This document shows, piece by piece, positions 25,316-33,534 of a stretch of 64,000 nt of DNA. Source of the stretch: Ignavibacteriales bacterium. Lineage in GTDB: Bacteria > Bacteroidota > Ignavibacteria > Ignavibacteriales > Ignavibacteriaceae. The notes beneath the pieces were generated by a model. That model had not been told where the DNA came from. It was given only the letters and a program-made list of their open reading frames with translations, and ran no database searches. The stretch covers positions 1 through 64,000 of the forward strand of contig JADJIH010000009.1 in assembly GCA_016707115.1 (NCBI GenBank), written 5' to 3'. How positions within the stretch are numbered: position 1 is the first letter of the stretch; each line of letters begins with the position of its first letter. The translations under genes were made by a program, and so were the position numbers.

Positions 25316-25783
25316 ATGGCAAATGAAATAGAACGTAAATTTTTGGTTAAAGGTGAATTTAAAAATCTTGCTAGCAAAGAAACCAGAATTGTACAAGGTT
25401 ATCTTTCATCAGTACCAGAGCGAACGGTTCGTGTACGTATTAAAGGTGATAAAGGATTTATTACAATCAAAGGAATTGGTAGCGCTTCTGGTGCTACCAG
25501 GTATGAATGGGAAAAAGAGATTCCAACATCTGAAGTTGAAGAATTATTAAAAATCTGTGAACCAGGTGTGATAGATAAAACAAGATACCTTGTAAAAGTT
25601 GGTAATCACACTTTTGAAGTTGATGAATTTTATGGTGAGAATAAGGGATTAACAGTTGCTGAAATTGAGTTGGGTTCAGAATCAGAAGAATTTGTAAAAC
25701 CCGAATGGTTGGGTGAAGAAGTTACTGGCAATACTAAATATTATAATTCTATGCTGATGAAAAATCCATTTACTAAATGGTAA
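25316..25783 (+). CDS. CYTH domain inorganic triphosphatase-like protein
   Basis: 155 residues. EIERKFLV at residues 4-11 is the defining EXEXK motif, followed by VQGYLSS, RTVRVRIKGDKGFITIKG, YEWEKEIP, TRYLVKVGNHTFEVDEFYGENKGLTVAEIELGSE and PEWLGEEVTGNTKYYN. All are landmarks of triphosphate tunnel metalloenzymes of the bacterial TTM/NE1496 type, which hydrolyse inorganic tripolyphosphate with a divalent metal. It is the second gene behind the sigma-54 promoter and lies directly upstream of transport genes. In this setting a role in short-chain polyphosphate turnover is more likely than adenylate cyclase activity. Confidence 0.9.
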   Translation: MANEIERKFLVKGEFKNLASKETRIVQGYLSSVPERTVRVRIKGDKGFITIKGIGSASGATRYEWEKEIPTSEVEELLKICEPGVIDKTRYLVKVGNHTFEVDEFYGENKGLTVAEIELGSESEEFVKPEWLGEEVTGNTKYYNSMLMKNPFTKW

Positions 25784-25833
25784 AATCAAATTAAAAATTA
25801 TTATTAATCTTTTTATCATTTTATAAAAATTAT

Positions 25834-27429
25834 ATGACGAAATTTGATCCGCTCGATATGAATAACTATCGTATCGAGAAACTTCCTAAACGTGACAAAT
25901 CAAAATTTGAAAAATGGTTAGCTGTTTTAGGTCCGATTTTAGCTTTGATCGCCTTTATTTTATTTGCCTATGTAATAAAATTTCCTTTTTTAGCCTCAAT
26001 CGATTCTACTGATCTTGTGTCAGAATCAGCAAAGAAAGTGTTTGAAAAAATAGGTTCGGCTGCATTCATTAGAAATAATGAATTTATGTTAGCAATTTTT
26101 GTAGCATCTATAATTCTTTGGATGACTGAAGCAATACCGAATTATTTAACATCACTTATGTTAATTATCAGTTTAGTTTTAACTGGTGTACTATCTGAAA
26201 AAGTTGCGTATGCTCAGCTTGGCCATCCGGTTATGTGGTTAAATATAATGTCATTCGTGCTTGCAAGTATGTTGGTTGTAACGGGACTTGCAAAAAGATT
26301 CGCGCTTTGGCTAATTATCAAGTTTGGAAAAAATGCGAGTACAATTTTTCTAAGTTTTTTGTTTATCAATCTAGTACTCTCAGCATTTATTTCTGCTACA
26401 ACTGCAAAAGCTGCAATACTACTTCCAATCTTTATGGTTATTGCTGCGATTTATGGTGCAAAGTCCGGAGAGAAAAGAAATAATTTTGGACGTAGCATTG
26501 TACTTCAAAATCTATTAAATATAAATCTTGGGGCTGGTGCATTTGTAACAGGTTCTGGCGCCAATTTACTTGCAGCTGCAATTATTGGAGGCGCAATTGG
26601 TGGAAACATATTTTTTTCTGATTGGATGATGGCAATGTTTCCGGTTATGGTCTCACTAATGTTTATTGGATATTTCGTTGCAATGAAAATCTTTTTTCCT
26701 TTATCACCGGAAGAACGTATCCCGCAAATTGAAGGTGGAATGGAAAGATTAAAACAGGAATATGAAAAACTTGGTTCTATTACATTTTTAGAAATTAAGT
26801 CTGCAATAATTTTTATTGCCATTCTTGCACTTTGGGCTACCGATAGTATTCACGGAATTAGTGCTACTGCAGTTGCTTTCTTCGGAGCGATCGTTGCATT
26901 ATTACCAAGAATAGGAATTGTAAAATGGAATGAAGTTGATATTCCTTGGCATCTTATGTTGTTCTCAGCTGGAGCTTATACTTTAGGTGCTGGTTTAGAC
27001 GAAACTGATCTCCCATCAATTAGTGTAAATGCATTTTTTGATCATTTAGGAATTGGTGATCATACCAGTTTTTGGTTATTGTATTTATTGTTAACCGCAG
27101 TAATGCTTTTCAGTGCACTCCTTTTTCAATCAAAAACAATGCGAGCAATGATTTTTATTCCAATTGCAATAGGTGTTGCAAACAGATTTGGTTTTGATAT
27201 TGTAAGTCTGGCACTTCCCGTTGCATTTATGATAGAACACGTTTATGTGTTGCCATTCAATAGTAAACCCGCAGCATTACTTTATGAAACTGACCAATAT
27301 AGTTTGACTGATACATTTAAGTACGGTTTTACAATGATGGTAATTTCCTGGCTGCTTATTATTATAGCAGGTGAAACTTGGTTTAGATATTTAGGAATTA
27401 CACCAAACGGAGTCTTTGGAATTTTTTAA
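25834..27429 (+). CDS. DASS/SLC13 family anion:sodium symporter
   Basis: 531 residues with about a dozen membrane helices. After a cytoplasmic N terminus come FMLAIFVASIILWMTEAIPNYLTSLMLII, an SATTAKAAILLPI hairpin motif in the first half, GAFVTGSGANLLAAA, and in the second half FSAGAYTLGAGLDETDLP and LFQSKTMRAMIFIPIAIGVA. This is the divalent-anion:Na+ symporter fold, with helical hairpins carrying the S-x-T type binding loops. Substrates in the family include dicarboxylates, sulfate and, for the yeast Pho87/90/91 group, phosphate. Its neighbours argue for phosphate or a related oxyanion here, but this is inference. Confidence 0.88.
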   Translation: MTKFDPLDMNNYRIEKLPKRDKSKFEKWLAVLGPILALIAFILFAYVIKFPFLASIDSTDLVSESAKKVFEKIGSAAFIRNNEFMLAIFVASIILWMTEAIPNYLTSLMLIISLVLTGVLSEKVAYAQLGHPVMWLNIMSFVLASMLVVTGLAKRFALWLIIKFGKNASTIFLSFLFINLVLSAFISATTAKAAILLPIFMVIAAIYGAKSGEKRNNFGRSIVLQNLLNINLGAGAFVTGSGANLLAAAIIGGAIGGNIFFSDWMMAMFPVMVSLMFIGYFVAMKIFFPLSPEERIPQIEGGMERLKQEYEKLGSITFLEIKSAIIFIAILALWATDSIHGISATAVAFFGAIVALLPRIGIVKWNEVDIPWHLMLFSAGAYTLGAGLDETDLPSISVNAFFDHLGIGDHTSFWLLYLLLTAVMLFSALLFQSKTMRAMIFIPIAIGVANRFGFDIVSLALPVAFMIEHVYVLPFNSKPAALLYETDQYSLTDTFKYGFTMMVISWLLIIIAGETWFRYLGITPNGVFGIF

Positions 27430-27503
27430 TTCTTAAAAAGTATTTGAAAAATAATTTTAACTAAATATGAATAGTTGAAATTTTATAAAAGGACGATAGC
27501 TAT

Positions 27504-28142
27504 ATGTTTTTAAAGAAAACAAGAAAACTTGAAACCCAGATCGATGAATATCTAGATTTGGTTATTACAGGCGGACTCATATTTAAACTAGGGATAAGGT
27601 GCTACCTTGATCATCAAATGGAAGCATTTGAAGGCCATCTAAAAGATTTGAGAAAAGTTGAGGAAAATGCAGATGATTTACGAAGAAATATTGAGATTAA
27701 ACTATATACAAGAACACTAATCCCGGAAGCGCGAGGTGATGTTCTTGGATTATTAGAAAGTTGTGATAAAGCATTGAATATAACTGCGGAAACACTGTTA
27801 GAATTTTCAGTAGAAATACCAAATCTTTTGCCTGAGTTGAAGAATGATTACCTGGAAATTGCTGAAAGTTCAATCTCTTGTTTGGAAAACACAGTTAGCG
27901 GTATTCGTTCTTACTTCAGGAATATTGATGCTGTGCGCGATTATGTGACTAAAGTTCAATTTTATAAAAAAGAAACAAACAAAATTGCTGAAAGAATAAA
28001 GCGGACAGTTTTTAGAACTGATAATGAACTTAGTTTCAAAATTCACACACGCTATTTTACTTTTCATATTGAAAGAATTGCAGAACAGTCTGAAGATGTA
28101 TGTGATAGACTTTCAATAGCTATAATTAAAAGGTTCGAATAA
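27504..28142 (+). CDS. PhoU-like DUF47 family phosphate-transport accessory protein
   Basis: 212 residues, all helical. MEAFEGHLKDLRKVEENADDLRRNIEIKLYTRTLIPEARGDVLGLLESCDKALN is the typical DUF47 first half: acidic D/E residues of the metal-binding helices followed by the LIP-RGD turn. The second half has IRSYFRNIDAVRDYVTKVQFYKKETNKIAERIKR. DUF47 proteins are PhoU homologues encoded beside PiT transporters and thought to regulate them. Only 2 bases separate it from the PiT gene, so the two almost certainly act as a pair. Cytoplasmic. Confidence 0.93.
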   Translation: MFLKKTRKLETQIDEYLDLVITGGLIFKLGIRCYLDHQMEAFEGHLKDLRKVEENADDLRRNIEIKLYTRTLIPEARGDVLGLLESCDKALNITAETLLEFSVEIPNLLPELKNDYLEIAESSISCLENTVSGIRSYFRNIDAVRDYVTKVQFYKKETNKIAERIKRTVFRTDNELSFKIHTRYFTFHIERIAEQSEDVCDRLSIAIIKRFE

Positions 28143-28144
28143 CT

Positions 28145-29641
28145 TTGGATATTTCAGTTTGGTTTTTTATTAGCAGTGGTTTATTTCTTGGTTGGTCACT
28201 TGGTGCTAACCACGCTGTAAATGTATTTGGCACTGCTGTGGTTTCCAAAATGGTTAAGTTTAGAACAGCTGCAATCATATCCGGAATATTCGTTGTACTT
28301 GGTTCAGTTTTCAGTGGGGCAGGAACAACAAAGACATTAACTGATTTAGGTTCGATAAATGCTATTGCGGGAAGTTTCTCAGTTGCATTGGCTGTCGGAA
28401 TATCAGTTACATTGATGACAAGAGCAAAGCTACCTGTTTCAACTTCGCAAGCAGTTATAGGCGGTATAATCGGTTGGAATATTTTTACAGGGTCACCAAC
28501 AGATTATAATTCATTATCAAAAATATTATTTAGTTGGATTGCTTCACCTATTATAGCAGCGATATTCGGATTTCTGATTTTTAAACTAATTAAAAAAACT
28601 GTTTTAAAATGGAAAATCCATCTTCTTCGATTAGATAATTACACAAGAATCGGGTTAATTGTTGTTGGCGCGTTAGCATCATATTCATTAGGTGCAAATA
28701 ATATTGCAAATGTCATGGGAATGTTTGCCTCGGCACCATTATTCAAAGATTTGAATGTTGGAAATATTATTGTTGTTTCAAGTGTTCAGCAATTATTTTT
28801 ATTAGGTGGATTGGCAATTGCTTTCGGAATTTTTACTTACGGCAACAATGTGATGGAAACCGTTGGAACAGACTTATACAAAATTTCGCCAATCACTGGC
28901 TTCGTTGTAGTATTTGCTGAGTTTATTGTTCTATTTCTCTTCACATCTCAAAGCCTTGAAGCATTTTTATTAAAAAATAATTTACCAGCTTTTCCATTAG
29001 TCCCACTTTCAACTACTCAAGCATTTATTGGCGCTGTGATAGGCGTTGGTTTAGCAAAAGATCCGTTATCCATAAATTTTAAAGTACTTGGAAAAATTGG
29101 AATTGGTTGGGTAGTTGCACCGTTATCTGCCGGTTTGATTACATTCATCTCATTGTTTTTTATCCAGAACGTATTCGAACAAAAAATTATACATCCAGTC
29201 CCTTATCAAATTACAACTTCCGTTATCACAAAATTGAATACTGAAGGAATTAATACTGAAAAATTAAATGATTTGTTAGATAAAAGATTTACTAATAATA
29301 AAGCCTTCTTAAATGAACTTAAATCAAGATATGATTATAACAGTGAACATATTTATTCGATATATAAATACGCTTTAATTGACAGCTTTAAAATTGACTC
29401 TTTAAGAATAAATGAGCTGCCTGTAAATTATCAATTAAGTATAGCACAAAAAGTTAAGTTGGCAGAACTTCACGGAAAATCATTCAGCCATAAAATTGAT
29501 TTTGAAGAAGCTGTCTTTTCAAATTTACCTGATTGGAGATTTAGTGGTAATAAGCTCATCGATAAAGAAGTTGAAGAAAAGAAAATATTAATTGAAGAAC
29601 TATTCAGGGTTACAAATAAAAATAAAAGTAATAATTTTTAA
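28145..29641 (+). CDS. PiT family inorganic phosphate transporter
   Basis: 498 residues, TTG start at 28145 two bases after the DUF47 stop. The two duplicated PiT signatures are SLGANHAVNVFGTAV near the N terminus and SLGANNIANVMGMFA in the second repeat. VSTSQAVIGGIIGWN and STTQAFIGAVIGVGLA are the matching later motifs. About ten membrane helices occupy residues 1-350. The last 150 residues form a soluble, helix-rich tail of unknown role, longer than in E. coli-type PiT. The protein should bring in phosphate (often as a metal-phosphate complex) with H+ or Na+. The porin gene follows after 23 bases. Confidence 0.94.
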   Translation: MDISVWFFISSGLFLGWSLGANHAVNVFGTAVVSKMVKFRTAAIISGIFVVLGSVFSGAGTTKTLTDLGSINAIAGSFSVALAVGISVTLMTRAKLPVSTSQAVIGGIIGWNIFTGSPTDYNSLSKILFSWIASPIIAAIFGFLIFKLIKKTVLKWKIHLLRLDNYTRIGLIVVGALASYSLGANNIANVMGMFASAPLFKDLNVGNIIVVSSVQQLFLLGGLAIAFGIFTYGNNVMETVGTDLYKISPITGFVVVFAEFIVLFLFTSQSLEAFLLKNNLPAFPLVPLSTTQAFIGAVIGVGLAKDPLSINFKVLGKIGIGWVVAPLSAGLITFISLFFIQNVFEQKIIHPVPYQITTSVITKLNTEGINTEKLNDLLDKRFTNNKAFLNELKSRYDYNSEHIYSIYKYALIDSFKIDSLRINELPVNYQLSIAQKVKLAELHGKSFSHKIDFEEAVFSNLPDWRFSGNKLIDKEVEEKKILIEELFRVTNKNKSNNF

Positions 29642-29664
29642 ACAACTACACTAGAGGAGATAAA

Positions 29665-30948
29665 ATGATCTATAGGAAAAACTTTTTACTCATAATTGTG
29701 ATCTCTATGTTTTCAATTCTTGGATTGAGTGAATTGAATGCACAGGATGCAAAAGTACCGGGTGGTGATCAAAGACTACCATTAGGTGCAGAAATGCGTA
29801 ATGGAAAATTAGTGTTTGAATCTGAGAATGGTGATTTCCGTTGGTGGTTCGATTCTAGAATTCAGTTTGATGGTGCTATTTATAATGAAAACAAAAATGA
29901 AATGAGTAATGGTACCACACTTAGAAGATTAACTTTTGCGGTTAAAGCACTCCTCTGGAGAGACTGGGAAGCCGAAGTTGATGTTGATTTTGCTGAAGCT
30001 GTGTCGACTAATTCACAAATTGCTCTGAGAGATATGTGGGTTCAATATACATTCCCAGTATTTAATCTTTCGTTACGTGCTGGTAACTTTAAGGAACCAT
30101 TTGGGATGGAACGATTGAACAGTTCTAGACTGTTAACATTCCTTGAGCGTTCTGCAATATCAAATGCAATTCCATTGGGAAGAAGAGTAGGAGTATCAGC
30201 AAGATATTGGACAAACTTTGGACAAGTCACTGGTGCAATAATGGGTCATGAAACAGGGACAAGAGTTGACAAAGGTCAGAAGGATGAAGGTTATTCAAGT
30301 AATTTAAGAGTTTCTGTTGCACCAATTAATAATTTTGGAGAAAATCTTCATCTCGGATTAGCTGGTTCATATAAAATACCTGATGTTACTGCTGACTTAG
30401 CACTTAATACGATTGAAATAAATGCACGTACAGAAACTTATGTATCAAATCCAAAGTTATTGCATACCGGTGACATTACAGATGTTAACTACTATAATAG
30501 ATATGGTGCTGAATTAATGTATATCAATGGACCGTTTTATTTTCAATCTGAATTTATGGGCACAAGTATTTATCGATGGTATGCTAAACCGACCGTAAAT
30601 CTACAAGGCGGATATGTTATGGCAGCATGGATGTTGACTGGCGAAACTCGTTATTATTATGTTGATGAAGGTGAAGTTGGACCGGTTGAGAAACCAATAA
30701 ATTCGTGGGGAGCCCTTGAGTTAGCAGCCAGATATAGTATTACCAATTTGAATGACATGGATACTGATATACATGGTGGACAATCAAATCAGCTAATGCT
30801 TGGTTTAAATTATTATCCAAATGTAAATATCAAATTACAGCTTAATTATTCCTATGTTAATCTTGATCAGTACGCAAATAGAAAAGGAAATTTAATTGGT
30901 GATGATGACCACTCATTTATTCAAATGCGTGTTCAAGCATCTTTATAA
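29665..30948 (+). CDS. Phosphate-selective porin (OprO/OprP family)
   Basis: 427 residues with a signal peptide (about 1-26, ending ELNAQDA). The mature part matches phosphate-selective porins: FRWWFDSRIQFDGAIY, TTLRRLTFAVKALLWRDWEAEVDVDFA, ALRDMWVQYTFPVFNLSLRAGNFKEPFGMERLNSS, FLERSAISNAIPLGRRVGVS and a C-terminal strand set ending SFIQMRVQASL. It would form an outer-membrane beta barrel passing phosphate or polyphosphate. Its place directly after PiT completes an outer-to-inner membrane route. GGAG lies upstream of the ATG. The lamin-tail lipoprotein begins 13 bases after its stop. Confidence 0.92.
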   Translation: MIYRKNFLLIIVISMFSILGLSELNAQDAKVPGGDQRLPLGAEMRNGKLVFESENGDFRWWFDSRIQFDGAIYNENKNEMSNGTTLRRLTFAVKALLWRDWEAEVDVDFAEAVSTNSQIALRDMWVQYTFPVFNLSLRAGNFKEPFGMERLNSSRLLTFLERSAISNAIPLGRRVGVSARYWTNFGQVTGAIMGHETGTRVDKGQKDEGYSSNLRVSVAPINNFGENLHLGLAGSYKIPDVTADLALNTIEINARTETYVSNPKLLHTGDITDVNYYNRYGAELMYINGPFYFQSEFMGTSIYRWYAKPTVNLQGGYVMAAWMLTGETRYYYVDEGEVGPVEKPINSWGALELAARYSITNLNDMDTDIHGGQSNQLMLGLNYYPNVNIKLQLNYSYVNLDQYANRKGNLIGDDDHSFIQMRVQASL

Positions 30949-30961
30949 AAAGGAGAGAAAT

Positions 30962-31870
30962 ATGAAAAGAATATTATTGACAGCTGGACTTATTATTTCA
31001 GGAATTTTTCTTTCTTGCTCAAGGGAAGAACCATTTGTAGAACCTGAACCACCACTCCCAACTGTATTGATTAACGAAGTTTATTCCAGGGGTGATTCAA
31101 TCAACGCTGATTGGATAGAAATATATAACCCAACTGGCACTCCGGTTGATTTGAGTGGCTTTAAAGTTTATGATAGTGGAGGACAAAGTGGTAGCAAGCC
31201 TAAGAAAGAATTTCCATCTGGTTCAATAGTGCCGGTAAACGGATTTTTAACTATTGTAGTTGATGATACTATGGAAAGTGGATTTGGACTTTCGTCATCA
31301 GGCGAAACTATTTGGTTAGAAAATCCATCAGGAAATGTCATTGACAATGTTACTTTTCCTGAGCTAGGGATTGATACTTCGTTTGCAAGAAATCCAAATG
31401 GATCATCTAATTGGGTCCAATTGTATCCTTACACAAAAGGTGTGTCTAATGGTTTGGATCCATTAGTAATGAATGAAATTTATTCGAGAGGTGTTGCTGG
31501 TAATTTGGATTGGATTGAGATTTATAATCCAAACACAGAAGCCATAGAACTGACAGGTTACAAAATATACGATACTGGTGGAAATAGTGGTGGTAAACCG
31601 AAAAAAGTATTTCCAGAGGGCTCTATCGTTCCTGCTGGAGGTTTTTATGTGATAGTTACAGATACAGCCGATTTTGAAGGAGATTTAAGTGGTTTTGGTC
31701 TGTCGAGTAGTGGTGAAACGGTTTGGTTTGAGAATGCATCGGGAACGGTAATTGACAATTATGCTTTTTTGGCAATGGATATTACACAATCCTTTAGTAG
31801 AATCCCTGATGGTAGTGCAAACTGGTTGTTATCAAATACGATAACTCGAGGCATACAAAATCAACCCTAA
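30962..31870 (+). CDS. Surface lipoprotein with two lamin-tail domains
   Basis: 302 residues. The start at 30962 follows AAGGAGAG and gives a lipoprotein signal (MKRILLTAGLIISGIFLSC, cysteine 19). Two lamin-tail domains are arranged head to tail. The first (about 37-160) has VLINEVYSRGDSINADWIEIYNPT and ends with FGLSSSGETIWLENPSG. The second (about 168-300) has VMNEIYSRGVAGNLDWIEIYNPN and FGLSSSGETVWFENASG. Bacterial lamin-tail domains are immunoglobulin-like and are often found with secreted nucleases or phosphatases; here there is no enzyme domain. It is likely part of the phosphate operon and may tether a substrate or partner at the surface. Confidence 0.88.
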   Translation: MKRILLTAGLIISGIFLSCSREEPFVEPEPPLPTVLINEVYSRGDSINADWIEIYNPTGTPVDLSGFKVYDSGGQSGSKPKKEFPSGSIVPVNGFLTIVVDDTMESGFGLSSSGETIWLENPSGNVIDNVTFPELGIDTSFARNPNGSSNWVQLYPYTKGVSNGLDPLVMNEIYSRGVAGNLDWIEIYNPNTEAIELTGYKIYDTGGNSGGKPKKVFPEGSIVPAGGFYVIVTDTADFEGDLSGFGLSSSGETVWFENASGTVIDNYAFLAMDITQSFSRIPDGSANWLLSNTITRGIQNQP

Positions 31871-31884
31871 AATATTAGTAAATT

Positions 31885-31911
31885 AGAGAACCAAATTAAT
31901 TTTGGTTCTCT
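31885..31911 (+). terminator. Hairpin after lamin-tail lipoprotein gene
   Basis: AGAGAACCAAA (31885-31895) pairs perfectly with TTTGGTTCTCT (31901-31911) around a 5-nt loop. The following bases are only moderately T-rich (ATTATTATGG), so it may be a partial terminator or mRNA end protector at the end of the phosphate operon. Confidence 0.6.
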
Positions 31912-31928
31912 ATTATTATGGAAATTCA

Positions 31929-32693
31929 ATGTTAACTAATGTGTTATACAAATTTTTTATACTTTCTCTGATTATAAATCCCATTTTCTTCAGCTGTTCA
32001 AGAGACAATTCACAATCAATAATAAATCCAACAGAAATTCAAAAAATATATCCAATAAATGAATATTTGCTTGATATTCTGGAGCCTTCAGGAATCGTGT
32101 ATAATTCAATCAATAATTCTTTAATGGTAGTTTCTGATGGAAGACCAGATATTTATGAAGTAAGTTTATTTGGAGTTACACTAAATACAATAATTGCTTC
32201 TGGTTCCGATATGGAAGGAATAACACTTTCCAGGAATTGTGATACAATTTATGTAGTTGAAGAGAAGAAAAAGCTTGTAACATCTTTTAACTTAAGTGGC
32301 ATCAAGCTGGCTTCATTCAGTGCTGATGTAGCAACTAATGATAACAGTGCTTTAGAAGGGATTACAATTAATAAAACGTCTAATAATTTGTTTGTTATTA
32401 ATGAAAAAGATCCAAGAATGATTCTTGGTTACAATAATTTAACAGAGCGATGGCGTAAAACGATTGATTACGCATCTGATATTTCGGATATTTACTATGA
32501 AGATTCAACAAATTGTTTTTGGTTGATTAGTGATGAATCACAAAAAATTCTAAAACTTTCTTCAACCGGTGAATTATTAAAAGAATGGCAGATTCCTTTT
32601 ACAAAGGGTGAGGGGATTACTATAGTAGGTGACAAAATTTATATTGTAAACGATTCAGATGGTAAGTTATATGTGTTTCAAAAACCCAGTTAA
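31929..32693 (+). CDS. SdiA-regulated-type beta-propeller lipoprotein
   Basis: 254 residues from ATG 31929, with a lipoprotein signal ending IFFSC (cysteine 23). An earlier TTG at 31902 falls inside the preceding hairpin and is rejected. The mature part has the SdiA-regulated/phytase-like propeller pattern: LEPSGIVYNSINNSLMVVSDGRPDIYEV, DMEGITL, IYVVEEKKKLV, ALEGITINK, LFVINEKDPR, FWLISDESQKILKLSSTGELL and IYIVNDSDGKLYVF. The repeated D/E-G-I-T and acidic loops could bind calcium. Related propellers include phytases and esterase-like phosphatases, which fits the phosphate setting, but catalysis is not proven. Confidence 0.82.
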   Translation: MLTNVLYKFFILSLIINPIFFSCSRDNSQSIINPTEIQKIYPINEYLLDILEPSGIVYNSINNSLMVVSDGRPDIYEVSLFGVTLNTIIASGSDMEGITLSRNCDTIYVVEEKKKLVTSFNLSGIKLASFSADVATNDNSALEGITINKTSNNLFVINEKDPRMILGYNNLTERWRKTIDYASDISDIYYEDSTNCFWLISDESQKILKLSSTGELLKEWQIPFTKGEGITIVGDKIYIVNDSDGKLYVFQKPS

Positions 32694-32728
32694 TAAATAA
32701 TGATCAATTTTTAATTATAGGAGTTATT

Positions 32729-33502
32729 ATGAATAAAAAATATTTACTTTTATTTGTTGTTTTATCTGCATTCTTTTCTATGCAAAGTGGATTTGCCCAA
32801 TCATTAGTCATGAATGAAATATTTTCTCGTGGCGCGGCACCAGATCTTGACTGGATTGAAATTTATAATCCAGCTGCAACTCAAGTTGATCTTACAGGTT
32901 ATAAGATTTATGACGAAGGCGGAAATGGCGGAACAAAACCTAAAAAAGAATTTCCTTCTGGTACAATAATTCCGGCTGGAGGTTTTTATGTAATTGTTAC
33001 AGATGAGGATGGCGTAACAGTTGGAAGTAAGTTTGGTTTATCCAGCAGTGGTGAACAAGTTTGGTTAGAAAATCCTAGTGCGATTGTGATTGATACAATC
33101 ACTTTTCCGGCTATGCCCATCGCAACAACTTCTTATGGAAGATTACCAGATGGAGGAGAAACAAAACAGATTTTCACAATTATCACTCGGGGCGCTTCTA
33201 ATGGAGCAACTGATGTTGGAGATGACATAAATTCAATTTTGGAGTATAAGTTAAGTCAAAACTATCCTAATCCGTTTAACCCATCAACTACTATAGAATT
33301 CATTATTGCAAAAACAGGTCTTGTTACTATTAAAGTTTTTAACATTCTCGGTAGTGAGGTTGCAACACTGGTTAATGAAGTTAAAAACTCAGGCACTCAT
33401 TTTATTAATTTTAATGGATCAGAATTAAGCAATGGAGTTTATTTCTATAAATTGACAGCCGATGGTTTTAGTGCAACAAAAAAATTCGTTTTAATGAAAT
33501 AA
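32729..33502 (+). CDS. Secreted lamin-tail domain protein with T9SS sorting domain
   Basis: 257 residues: signal peptide (about 1-23, ending SGFAQS), one lamin-tail domain (about 24-150; LVMNEIFSRGAAPDLDWIEIYNPA, GFYVIVTDEDG, FGLSSSGEQVWLENPS), and a C-terminal type A T9SS sorting domain from about residue 172 (LSQNYPNPFNPSTTIEFIIA, NILGSEVATLV, LSNGVYFYKL, KKFVLMK). It should cross the outer membrane by T9SS and remain at the cell surface. The lamin-tail part is closely similar to those of the neighbouring genes at 30962 and 33535, suggesting local duplication. Confidence 0.92.
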   Translation: MNKKYLLLFVVLSAFFSMQSGFAQSLVMNEIFSRGAAPDLDWIEIYNPAATQVDLTGYKIYDEGGNGGTKPKKEFPSGTIIPAGGFYVIVTDEDGVTVGSKFGLSSSGEQVWLENPSAIVIDTITFPAMPIATTSYGRLPDGGETKQIFTIITRGASNGATDVGDDINSILEYKLSQNYPNPFNPSTTIEFIIAKTGLVTIKVFNILGSEVATLVNEVKNSGTHFINFNGSELSNGVYFYKLTADGFSATKKFVLMK

Positions 33503-33534
33503 TTTATTTAATCATTTATTAAGAAAGTATAACA

